From NCBI GenBank assembly GCA_011322715.1, contig DRLX01000117.1, positions 1-5,268 on the forward strand: a stretch of DNA of 5,268 bases. The letters run 5' to 3'. Origin of the DNA: Desulfobulbaceae bacterium. GTDB taxonomy: Bacteria; Desulfobacterota; Desulfobulbia; Desulfobulbales; Desulfobulbaceae. Below the pieces are notes generated by a model, which saw only the letters and a program-made list of their open reading frames with translations, was not told the DNA's origin and did not search any database. Shown here in pieces: positions 1 through 5,268 of this stretch (position 1 is the stretch's first letter; each line of letters opens with the position of its first letter). The position numbers and the translations under genes are program-made.

Positions 1-965
1 AGCACCTTGTCGGCGGCACTTCGCACCGGGAAATAGAACAACTGACCGCCGGGGAGCAGGGCATCTTTTCCCTTGGCGATATCGGCGTTCTGTATCGAAC
101 CGGTCGCCGGGCCGACATTATAGGCGATGCCCTGTTTAAGCACGGTATTCCGTTTCAGCGGGTAGGCCTTGAGCCCTTTTATCTTAAAAATCCTGTCAAA
201 CTCCTGTATCTCTGGGCCCTTGTTGCTGCGGATCTGGCCCTTCCAACCGATCTCCTCCCCCTCATTGCCCGGGAACCGGGTGTTGGGGAAAAAACCCTGC
301 GGGTCGTGGAAGAGGCACTTTTTTCAAGCCGGAATCCCCTTATGGATTTTCAGCGACTTGCCGACAAGAAAGAGAGGTTTAAACAGGCAGGGACCAGGTT
401 TAAAAATCTCAGAGAAAAAATTCAGCAAGTTTCCGAAAAAAAGGGTGTGGCGGCAGGACTTTCTACGGTTTCGGTCTACTACCGGCTTGCAGATGAAGAT
501 CCTGAGGTTCAGAGATTTTTTCGCCTGGCCGGATCCGTTGGTGATACCCTTGCCGGATTTGCTGAATATCTCCAGGAAAACAGCCTTTCCATTGCTGCGG
601 AACCGCCCGGAGAGGCAGTAACGCTCATGACGCTGCACGCTGCTAAAGGGGTTGAGTTTCCCGTTGTCTTTCTCAGCGGCCTTGAGGAAGGAATATTGCC
701 TTTGCAACCACGGGAACAGTTGAGCCGGGCTGCATTTACCGCCCATATTGAAGAAGAACGCAGACTCTTCTTTGTCGGCATAACCAGGGCCCGGCACCAA
801 CTGTATCTCAGCCGGTCAACTGCTGAGTGCAGAAACGGACGTCCAGGATTCGGCAGACCATCCAGATTTATCAGTGAAATTGACTCCTCTCTGCTGAAAA
901 AACCGCAACAGAGACGCAAACGTACCAAAAGATATAAACAGTTGAGCCTTTTCCCTAATCCATGA
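1..965 (+). CDS. UvrD/Rep-family ATP-dependent DNA helicase, C-terminal part (5' end outside window)
   Basis: The reading frame is open from the first full codon (position 3) to a TGA at 963-965 and gives 320 residues. A GTG at 306 lies inside the domain and is not the start. Residues 24-54 (GDIGVLYRTGRR onward, ending GIPFQRVG) match the start of the helicase C-terminal (2A) domain of UvrD/PcrA/Rep. Residues 206-216, VTLMTLHAAKG, are motif V, followed by EFPVVFLSGLEEG. Residues 250-263, EERRLFFVGITRAR, are motif VI with its ATP-contacting arginine. The stretch between, replacing domain 2B, is only about 150 residues. The tail has the usual PSRFISEI, then a basic run (QQRRKRTKR) and QLSLF five residues from the end. 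The family unwinds DNA 3'-5' in repair or replication restart in the cytoplasm. The Walker A/B half lies outside, so the exact subgroup is open; fusion to an N-terminal PHP/EndoQ-type nuclease, which I recall from related helicases, cannot be checked here. The stop overlaps the next start (ATGA). Confidence 0.95.
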   Translation, partial: HLVGGTSHREIEQLTAGEQGIFSLGDIGVLYRTGRRADIIGDALFKHGIPFQRVGLEPFYLKNPVKLLYLWALVAADLALPTDLLPLIAREPGVGEKTLRVVEEALFSSRNPLMDFQRLADKKERFKQAGTRFKNLREKIQQVSEKKGVAAGLSTVSVYYRLADEDPEVQRFFRLAGSVGDTLAGFAEYLQENSLSIAAEPPGEAVTLMTLHAAKGVEFPVVFLSGLEEGILPLQPREQLSRAAFTAHIEEERRLFFVGITRARHQLYLSRSTAECRNGRPGFGRPSRFISEIDSSLLKKPQQRRKRTKRYKQLSLFPNP

Positions 966-2674
966 ACCAGCATAAAGAATCAACAACGCGGCAACAGGTC
1001 GCAGAGCTTGAGGGCATAATTCGCTCGTTACGGGAAGAGAACGGACGCCTGCGTGAAAAGGCCAGGCATGCGGATAGCGCCAACAAGGCCAAATCGGATT
1101 TCCTGGCTATGATCAGTCACGAAATCCGCACTCCGATGAACGGCGTTATCGGCCTGAGTGAATTGCTGCTTGGCACCGGTCTTGAGAACAGGCAGAAACA
1201 TTTTGCAGAACTGATTCTCACATCCGCCCGTAATCTTCTTACCCTTATCAACAGTCTGCTCGATTTCAGCAAGATTGAGGCAAAAAAAATGGTCCTTGAT
1301 CTCGCTCCTTTTGATCTTACCGCCATGCTGATGGAAACCATGGATCTCTATGCCCTGTCCGGTGAGCAAAAGAAACTAAAGGTACATGCCGAAATCGACG
1401 ATCGGCTGGCGCCATCCTATATCGGTGATAGCTATCGCATTCGGCAGATTCTTGTCAACCTGCTGGGCAATGCCATAAAATTTACCAGTAGGGGCGAGGT
1501 TAGCCTCAAGGTCATTGTTACGCACAAAGAACAAAAGATTGATACCATACGTTTTGAAGTGAAGGATACCGGCCCTGGTATAGTTCGGGAAAAACAGGGG
1601 GAACTGTTTCAGCCCTTTACTCAGCTTGACGGACCGGCAAAATTACGACATGGCGGTACCGGTCTTGGGTTGTCCATCTGTGCCAAGCTCATCGAGTTGA
1701 TGGATGGTGCCCTGGGCCTTAATTCGGCGCCTGGAGAGGGAAGTACGTTCTGGTTCCAGCTGCGATTACCCGTTGCCGCTGCCGAAGCCCCCGGCAATGC
1801 GTCTAACGAACGCTCAGGTGACGGCGCCGGAACAGACAATTCTGCGGCAGGAGATGGCTCCCCGTATACGGTACTTATTGTTGATGATGAGCCGACCAAC
1901 AGAATGGTGCTGCGGGAAAGCCTGCAGAGAGCCGGTGCGGACATTATTGAGGCTGAAGACGGCCGTCAGGCCGTTGAACACTGCATGAAGCAGGATTTCG
2001 ATCTTATTTTTATGGACTGTCAGATGCCGGTTGTCGACGGTTTTGAGGCCACCAGAAAAATTTTGTCGAATGCGGCCGAAGGCAACAGGTTCATTCCTCC
2101 CGTCATCGCCCTGACCGCTGATGCGACCATGGATACCCGACAGCTGTGTCAGGATACCGGCATGATTGATTATCTCTTGAAACCGCTGAATTTTGATGAA
2201 CTGAAAGAGGTAATCGGCAAACAGCTTCCCGATTTACAGGTCCACATCCAGGGAAGACATGTCATTGCCAGGGACAACGACGACGAAATCAAAACGGGCG
2301 GTATGGTCATCAATTCGGAAACACTTGAAAAGCTCGGCAATAACATCGGTAATCTCGGCCCGGTTATCAATGTTTTTCTCCAGACATTGAGCGGTCGTTT
2401 TTCCGATATAAGCAGGGCGGTGCAGGCAAAAGATGCGGATGCCGTCGCCCGGACGGCACACACCCTGAAGGGAAGCAGCAGCCAGTTCGGCGCTGAAGAA
2501 CTCTCAGGTCTGTGCCGACGAATGGAAGAAATGGGCCGCAGCCGCAATATTGCCCAGACCGTACCCCTTCTGCGTGAAATCGACCGGGCGGTCGAACGGT
2601 TGAGGGAAGAGTTGACCCGTCTGGGAACAAAAAATACACGCATAATGCGTTCCGGGAAAGAATCAGACAGCTGA
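962..2674 (+). CDS. soluble hybrid histidine kinase with complete phosphorelay (HisKA-HATPase-REC-HPt)
   Basis: This 570-residue protein carries a full His-Asp-His chain. Residues about 10-45 are charged and heptad-like, probably a short coiled coil. HisKA follows with H53 in ISHEIRTPMNG. The ATPase domain has an N box (N166, N170 in NLLGNAIKFT), a G1 box (D202, G204, G206), an F box (FQPF, 216-219) and a G2 box (GGTGLGL, 231-237). A linker rich in Ala, Gly, Ser and Asp (about 271-300) leads to a receiver domain with D308/D309, phosphoacceptor D352, T385 and K407. The C-terminal HPt domain has H500 in AHTLKGSSSQFG. All catalytic residues are present. There is no signal peptide, membrane segment, PAS, GAF or HAMP domain, so it should be cytoplasmic and sensed through its N-terminus or a partner. 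The start overlaps the helicase stop by four bases. I see no Shine-Dalgarno sequence before it (CCTTTTCCCTAATCC), which suggests translational coupling. The next in-frame Met (M50) lies inside HisKA. BarA/ArcB-like kinases share the output order but have membrane-anchored N-termini. Confidence 0.95.
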   Translation: MNQHKESTTRQQVAELEGIIRSLREENGRLREKARHADSANKAKSDFLAMISHEIRTPMNGVIGLSELLLGTGLENRQKHFAELILTSARNLLTLINSLLDFSKIEAKKMVLDLAPFDLTAMLMETMDLYALSGEQKKLKVHAEIDDRLAPSYIGDSYRIRQILVNLLGNAIKFTSRGEVSLKVIVTHKEQKIDTIRFEVKDTGPGIVREKQGELFQPFTQLDGPAKLRHGGTGLGLSICAKLIELMDGALGLNSAPGEGSTFWFQLRLPVAAAEAPGNASNERSGDGAGTDNSAAGDGSPYTVLIVDDEPTNRMVLRESLQRAGADIIEAEDGRQAVEHCMKQDFDLIFMDCQMPVVDGFEATRKILSNAAEGNRFIPPVIALTADATMDTRQLCQDTGMIDYLLKPLNFDELKEVIGKQLPDLQVHIQGRHVIARDNDDEIKTGGMVINSETLEKLGNNIGNLGPVINVFLQTLSGRFSDISRAVQAKDADAVARTAHTLKGSSSQFGAEELSGLCRRMEEMGRSRNIAQTVPLLREIDRAVERLREELTRLGTKNTRIMRSGKESDS

Positions 2675-2692
2675 GAGGTTTGCGTAAAAAAC

Positions 2693-2721
2693 TTGATAAA
2701 GAGTTTGTAATCCTGCATTAT
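2693..2721 (+). promoter_or_regulatory. candidate sigma70-type promoter for the REC-PAS-GGDEF gene
   Basis: TTGATA (2693-2698, 5 of 6 to the -35 consensus) is followed by a 17-base spacer and CATTAT (2716-2721, 4 of 6 to the -10 consensus). A TG just before the -10 region adds weak extended -10 character. It lies just after the kinase stop codon and would give a leader of about 180 bases. This is by eye only; the region is AT-rich, so a chance match is possible. Confidence 0.4.
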
Positions 2722-2763
2722 ACAACTAAGGAGAACATTGCCCGCAATCCTGATAATATGATG

Positions 2764-2789
2764 CCTTCGCGGTTAAAGCCGCTCCTGCA
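2764..2789 (-). repeat. REP-like short palindrome
   Basis: Read on the - strand, this stretch is GCAGGAGCGGCTTTAACCGC followed by GAAGG. It has a GCGG/CCGC stem (2769-2772 with 2779-2782) closed over TTAAAG. The GGAG head followed by a GCGGCTTTA-CCGC palindrome resembles the dispersed REP elements of Pseudomonas and Xanthomonas type (commonly GTAGGAGCGGCTTTAGCCGC), which are linked to REP-associated tyrosine transposases. Only one copy is present here, so repetitiveness cannot be shown. No T-run follows on either strand, so it is not a good intrinsic terminator. Confidence 0.4.
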
Positions 2790-2850
2790 AGTGCATCAAA
2801 ATCGTCAATTTTTCAAGGTGGCCTTTAGTCGTGAATAAATACTTCTTTAC

Positions 2851-2879
2851 AGACGCTTTTAGCTGCGATGACGGCGTCT
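2851..2879 (+). other. inverted repeat (possible leader hairpin) upstream of the GTG start
   Basis: AGACGC (2851-2856) and GCGTCT (2874-2879) are perfectly complementary over 6 bp with a 17-base loop. The 3' arm ends 10 bases before the GGAG (2890-2893) taken as the ribosome binding site of the cyclase gene. No T-run follows, so it does not look like a terminator. It could be an operator-like dyad or a leader structure, or chance. The rest of the 2675-2905 gap holds only a 26-codon ORF with no properly spaced ribosome site. Confidence 0.25.
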
Positions 2880-2905
2880 TGAATCTTCCGGAGCTCATAT
2901 AGCCT

Positions 2906-4240
2906 GTGGCGACTACCTTTTTTCATGACACTGTTCCCCTGATCTTGGTCGTTGACGATGATGAGGTCATTCGTCTTCTGCTTCGGCAATTTTTAGAAGG
3001 TGAGGGCTATAAGGTGGAAGAGGCCGCAAATGGCCAGGAGGCCCTGCATAAACTCGCAGCCGGTTTTTTCGACATGATCATTATGGATATTGCCATGCCG
3101 GGAGCGGACGGCCCGGCAATCTGCCAGTCCATTACCTCATCTCTGGCCAAAGCGCCGCCGATCCTGATGATAACCGCTCTTGACAATGAAACATTTGTCG
3201 ACCGCTCTTTCCAGGCCGGGGCCGTGGATTATATCCGCAAACCCATCCACTGGTCGGTGCTGAAAAACCGCATCCGCTACATTCTCGGTTCGCACCGGGC
3301 AACCCAGGAACTCGAACTCCTTTCCCGGCAATATGAAATGATTCTAGATGCTGCAGCCAATGGTATCTGCGGTGTCGATGAGAATAGAATAATCTCCTAT
3401 ATTAATCCTGCCGGGCTCTCCATGCTCGGCTATGAGGACCAGGATTCGATTACAGGCCTTCCGTATGACTCCGTGATCAGGGTATCCATGCCGGGCAGTG
3501 ATGAATTTGACCTGGATTGCTGCCCCTTTTTCCTGAATGAGAGCCTGACGACCTCCAACCATTTTGATGAAGTCCGCATGCTGCGTAAAGACGGAACGAG
3601 CTTCCCGGCTGATTTCAGGGCCACTCCCATTTTTCAGGGCAATCGAATTGCCGGCGGGGTCATCGTCTTTCAGGATGTTACCGAACGACAGCAGGCGGCC
3701 GAGCTTATCCGTTACATGGCAAACCATGATTCACTCACCAATCTGCCCAACCGCAATTACCTGCGCAAACGATTGCCGCAGGCTATATCACTGGCAAAAC
3801 GTCATAAAAGACTACTCTGCCTGCTCTTTGTCGATTTGGATCGTTTTAAGCCGATCAACGATACCTACGGTCACGGCGTGGGAGATATTGTCCTGGCAAA
3901 GGTCGCCCAGCGGTTAACCCAAATACTTCGTACCTCTGATTCCGTCTGTCGGCTTGGTGGTGATGAATTTGTTATCCTGCTGGAAAGTTCCTCCACGGTC
4001 GAGGGTGCCGAACTGGTTGCGGAAAAGGCCATTGAAACACTCAATGAGCCGATAGAAGCTGACAAGCATGTCTGCTCCATCGGCGCCAGTATCGGTATTT
4101 CCGTTTTCCCCGATGATTGTCTGGATGCGGAAACCATGCTCAGGCACGCCGACATTGCCATGTATGAGGCCAAAACCAAGGGCCGCAACCGTTGGCAGCG
4201 CTTCAGCAATGATCATGATCAAAAAGAGGGTAAAAAATGA
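2906..4240 (+). CDS. response regulator diguanylate cyclase (REC-PAS-GGDEF)
   Basis: This 444-residue protein should make c-di-GMP from two GTP. The receiver domain spans about 11-128, with D17/D18, phosphoacceptor D61 in IIMDIAMPGADG, T90 and K112-P113. A PAS domain spans about 141-262: SYINPAGLSMLGY, then RKDGTSFPADFRATPI and GVIVFQDVTERQ, the usual PAS C-terminal pattern. The GGDEF domain starts at HDSLTNLPNRNYL (274) and shows metal-binding D310, substrate residues N318 and D327, the active loop GGDEF (351-355), the inhibitory RxxD (R342-D345) five residues before it, and the family tail ADIAMYEAKTKGRNR. No EAL domain follows. The start is GTG at 2906: an in-frame TAG at 2900-2902 rules out a longer protein, and GGAG (2890-2893) lies 12 bases upstream, rather far. 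The nearby ATG at 2925 is out of frame. PleD and WspR are functional analogues. Adjacency to the phosphorelay kinase makes it the natural phosphoacceptor, by inference. Confidence 0.95.
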   Translation: MATTFFHDTVPLILVVDDDEVIRLLLRQFLEGEGYKVEEAANGQEALHKLAAGFFDMIIMDIAMPGADGPAICQSITSSLAKAPPILMITALDNETFVDRSFQAGAVDYIRKPIHWSVLKNRIRYILGSHRATQELELLSRQYEMILDAAANGICGVDENRIISYINPAGLSMLGYEDQDSITGLPYDSVIRVSMPGSDEFDLDCCPFFLNESLTTSNHFDEVRMLRKDGTSFPADFRATPIFQGNRIAGGVIVFQDVTERQQAAELIRYMANHDSLTNLPNRNYLRKRLPQAISLAKRHKRLLCLLFVDLDRFKPINDTYGHGVGDIVLAKVAQRLTQILRTSDSVCRLGGDEFVILLESSSTVEGAELVAEKAIETLNEPIEADKHVCSIGASIGISVFPDDCLDAETMLRHADIAMYEAKTKGRNRWQRFSNDHDQKEGKK

Positions 4241-4327
4241 TTCCCCATCCTGTTTGTCGTGCATATTCCGGTCTGCCGTTTTGAGAATCAATTTGATTGT
4301 CTGAAGTGGCCCCGCCTACAGGGTATT

Positions 4328-4363
4328 GTAAGGGCCGGTGGGTACCCCTGGTACGGCCCTTGC
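4328..4363. repeat. GC-rich palindromic element (REP/MITE-like hairpin)
   Basis: Arms GTAAGGGCCG (4328-4337) and CGGCCCTTGC (4354-4363) pair over 10 bp, with one G-T wobble, around a 16-base loop that contains a KpnI-type GGGTACCC palindrome. An alternative inner stem is GTACC/GGTAC around CCT (4342-4354). A GTA(A/G)GGGC head and a mirrored GCCCTT(A/G)C tail recall dispersed intergenic palindromes found in many environmental bacteria. No T-run follows on either side, so it is not a classic Rho-independent terminator. Copy number is unknown from this window. Confidence 0.45.
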
Positions 4364-4383
4364 CGGGCTTTAGGGGTAATGAT

Positions 4384-4448
4384 AAAGCACTTATACCACC
4401 GAAGTTTTTATTCCAATGCTCGACCGCCAATTTAAGTGCTTTGTTTTT
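4384..4448 (+). terminator. possible intrinsic terminator for the + strand transcript (long-loop inverted repeat plus T tract)
   Basis: AAAGCACTTA (4384-4393) and TAAGTGCTTT (4433-4442) are perfectly complementary over 10 bp, extendable outward by a wobble and an A-T pair. A T-rich run (TTTGTTTTT, 4440-4448) overlaps and follows the 3' arm. The 39-base loop and AT-rich stem make it a weak terminator by the usual criteria. The T-run is on the + side only, which fits termination of the cyclase message. It might instead be the ends of a tiny inserted element, but no flanking direct duplication is visible. Confidence 0.3.
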
Positions 4449-4492
4449 CAAACTATCCTCAGTAACATCTTATTGGTTTGCCCACCCAACGT

Positions 4493-4948
4493 TTATTTAT
4501 CCAAAACAAGGGTGCGGATAATATCTGTCTTGCCGATCACTCCGACAAGTTTTTCTCCATCCATCACCGGCAGGGTATGGACCTGACGTTCGGCCATCAG
4601 GGTCGCCACCTCATCAAGAGGGGTATCTGGTTGCACGGACACCAGCTCATGTGAACAGATATCGCCGACATTGGTTGCCGCCATTTTTTTAATGTCTTTT
4701 TCCAGCTTTTCCGGGTTTTCAAGAAAAACAAAGGAATCGAGAATTGCCACAACCGTTGGAATATGCACTTTTTTGTTCTGGTCGATCAGGTCGCTTTCCG
4801 TGGCCACTCCTATAACCTGCCCCTTGTCATCAAAGACGGGAACTCCGCTTATTTTATTCTCATAGAGCAATTTGGCCAGATCTTTTACCGACATGGACTC
4901 CTCGGCGGTAATAACATCGGTGGTCATTATATCTTTTGCCTGCTTCAT
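4493..4948 (-). CDS. CBS domain-pair (Bateman module) protein
   Basis: This 151-residue protein consists almost only of two CBS domains, which usually bind adenosine nucleotides and act as energy or ligand sensors. CBS1 covers about 3-57 (DIMTTDVITAEESMSVKDLAKLL, then ISGVPVFDDKGQVIGVATESDL). CBS2 covers about 94-147 (VGDICSHELVSVQPDTPLDEVATLM, then VHTLPVMDGEKLVGVIGKTDII). Each keeps a G-x(1,2)-T-x-x-D-like phosphate-contact segment: T50/D53, and in CBS2 T141/D142. Between them lies a charged helical insert (58-90, HIPTVVAILDSF to EKDIKKM). I chose ATG at 4948 because GGAG (4955-4958) sits six bases upstream. The in-frame ATG at 4975, nine residues earlier, lies inside nnrD and has no such site. 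It is cytoplasmic with no effector domain, so the regulated partner is unknown. It begins 11 bases after the nnrD stop, which implies one transcript. No symbol is assigned because many unrelated proteins share this architecture. Confidence 0.93.
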   Translation of the reverse strand: MKQAKDIMTTDVITAEESMSVKDLAKLLYENKISGVPVFDDKGQVIGVATESDLIDQNKKVHIPTVVAILDSFVFLENPEKLEKDIKKMAATNVGDICSHELVSVQPDTPLDEVATLMAERQVHTLPVMDGEKLVGVIGKTDIIRTLVLDK

Positions 4949-4954
4949 TTTTAT

Positions 4955-4958
4955 CTCC
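4955..4958 (-). promoter_or_regulatory. ribosome binding site fixing the CBS-protein start
   Basis: On the - strand GGAG is followed by ATAAAA and then ATG (4948). The six-base spacing is near optimal and favours this start over the in-frame ATG at 4975. The site lies in the 11-base gap after the nnrD stop. Confidence 0.8.
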
Positions 4959-4959
4959 G

Positions 4960-5268
4960 TTATAAGTTGCGGCATTTTTGTATGGCTGCCGGCAGTCCGG
5001 CGGCAACTTCGGATGCCGTATATCCGTATTCCTTTTCATTTGCGATCAAATCAGCTGCCAGGCCATGTATATGGACACCGGCACAAGCTGCATCCCAGAC
5101 GCCCATCCCCTGGGCAAGCAGGCTACCGATCAACCCGGCCAGCACATCACCCATGCCGCCGGTGGCCATACCCTGGTTACCGCTGGTGTTAATCGCCCAG
5201 TTTCCCTGATTATCGGCGATCACGGTCCCGGCACCCTTGAGCACGGTGACGATTCTTTGTTCTCGTTC
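4960..5268 (-). CDS. nnrD: ADP/ATP-dependent NAD(P)H-hydrate dehydratase, C-terminal part (5' end outside window)
   Basis: The frame is open from the right edge to TAA at 4960-4962 and gives the last 102 residues. The window begins within the ribokinase-like fold: VTVLKGAGTVIAD (residues 7-19) matches the family's VVLKGAGTVIA strand-loop, and NQGMATGGMGDVLAGLIG (about 31-48) is the hallmark phosphate-binding loop with the catalytic-type aspartate of GxGD. The tail, AACAGVHIHGLAADL and then YGYTASEVAAGLPAAI, is also typical of the C-terminus. The enzyme repairs hydrated NADH and NADPH (NADHX/NADPHX), using ADP or ATP to drive dehydration, in the cytoplasm. In most bacteria it is fused behind the epimerase NnrE (YjeF_N); that half would lie beyond the window, so fused or stand-alone cannot be decided. 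GTG at 5242-5244 is internal and not a start. The CBS gene follows 11 bases downstream. Confidence 0.93.
   Translation of the reverse strand, partial: EREQRIVTVLKGAGTVIADNQGNWAINTSGNQGMATGGMGDVLAGLIGSLLAQGMGVWDAACAGVHIHGLAADLIANEKEYGYTASEVAAGLPAAIQKCRNL

Larger units (their letters stand above)
4241..4492. other. convergent intergenic region, no supported gene, rich in inverted repeats
   Basis: These 252 bases separate two genes that point at each other. The longest frame here (- strand, TTG at 4451 to 4203) runs into the end of the cyclase gene and has no recognisable family. What stands out is secondary structure: a near-perfect dyad AATCAA-T-TTGATT (4286-4298), a small TACA/TGTA stem (4317-4330), a GC-rich palindrome (4328-4363), a second stem interleaved with it (4343-4378) and a 10-bp inverted repeat (4384-4442). 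No tRNA, rRNA, CRISPR or known riboswitch pattern was recognised. Confidence 0.7.

Noticed and set aside
306..308. GTG as a start of a 219-residue helicase-like protein
   Set aside because: Helicase domain similarity continues upstream without a stop to the window edge, so this is an internal valine of a larger protein.
324..973. Long open frames on the - strand antisense to the helicase
   Set aside because: They are shadows of a well-supported helicase frame and show no domain motifs of their own.
2758..2838. 26-codon + strand ORF (starts ATGATG) in the cyclase leader
   Set aside because: The nearest good ribosome site (AAGGAG, 2728-2733) is 24 bases away, and the ORF overlaps the REP-like palindrome. 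It is too short to support as a gene.
4210..4221. 12-bp perfect palindrome TGATCATGATCA near the end of the cyclase gene
   Set aside because: It is inside coding sequence and arises from GATCA-type repetition of Asn-Asp-His-Asp codons. There is no reason to think it is an operator.
4203..4451. 82-residue - strand frame with a TTG start and a GAGG five bases upstream, just downstream of the CBS gene
   Set aside because: It has no recognisable family, runs through the palindromes and then antisense into the last 38 bases of the cyclase gene. The plausible ribosome site keeps it from being ruled out fully, but the evidence is too thin to annotate.
4480..4500. ACCCAACG resembling an integron attC core (RYYYAAC)
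   Set aside because: No matching GTTRRRY partner at a suitable distance and no cassette-like arrangement; a seven-base degenerate match is expected by chance.
4946..4975. Longer CBS protein starting at ATG 4975 (nine extra residues)
   Set aside because: That start lies within the nnrD coding region and lacks a ribosome site, while ATG 4948 has GGAG at six bases and begins right at the first CBS domain.

Overview
The window carries three genes on the + strand and two on the - strand, in convergent order. It reads as ordinary chromosomal DNA of a Gram-negative, moderate-GC bacterium. The combination of a UvrD-type helicase with this C-terminal half, a hybrid phosphorelay kinase, a REC-PAS-GGDEF protein and an nnrD-CBS gene pair suggests Desulfobacterota (the former Deltaproteobacteria). 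That placement is an inference from protein style and gene order; no marker gene is present to prove it.

Left part, + strand. Positions 1-965 hold the C-terminal 320 residues of a UvrD/Rep superfamily 1 DNA helicase, which is open at the left edge. Its stop codon overlaps the start codon of the next gene in an ATGA. That next gene (962-2674) encodes a soluble hybrid histidine kinase with a complete HisKA-HATPase-REC-HPt chain and no recognisable sensor domain. After a 231-base leader, with a candidate sigma70-type promoter, a REP-like palindrome and a small hairpin, comes a GTG-started diguanylate cyclase (2906-4240) with REC, PAS and GGDEF domains and an intact c-di-GMP inhibitory site. The simplest reading is a phosphorelay in which the kinase's HPt domain feeds the REC domain of the cyclase and so sets c-di-GMP levels. 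The partnership is inferred from adjacency only.

Right part, - strand. The C-terminal 102 residues of the ADP/ATP-dependent NAD(P)H-hydrate dehydratase NnrD run off the right edge (4960-5268). They are followed 11 bases later by a 151-residue protein made of a CBS-domain pair (4493-4948). The spacing implies a shared transcript.

Between the converging units (4241-4492) there is no convincing gene. The stretch is dense in inverted repeats: a 10-bp GC-rich palindrome at 4328-4363, a second 7-bp stem interleaved with it in pseudoknot order (4343-4378), and a 10-bp perfect inverted repeat at 4384-4442 followed by a T-rich tract that may end the + strand transcript.

Nothing here is plainly a new defence or mobile system. 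The points most worth a second look are the helicase's QLSLF tail, the overlap between helicase and sensorless phosphorelay kinase, and the interleaved palindromes in the convergent gap.
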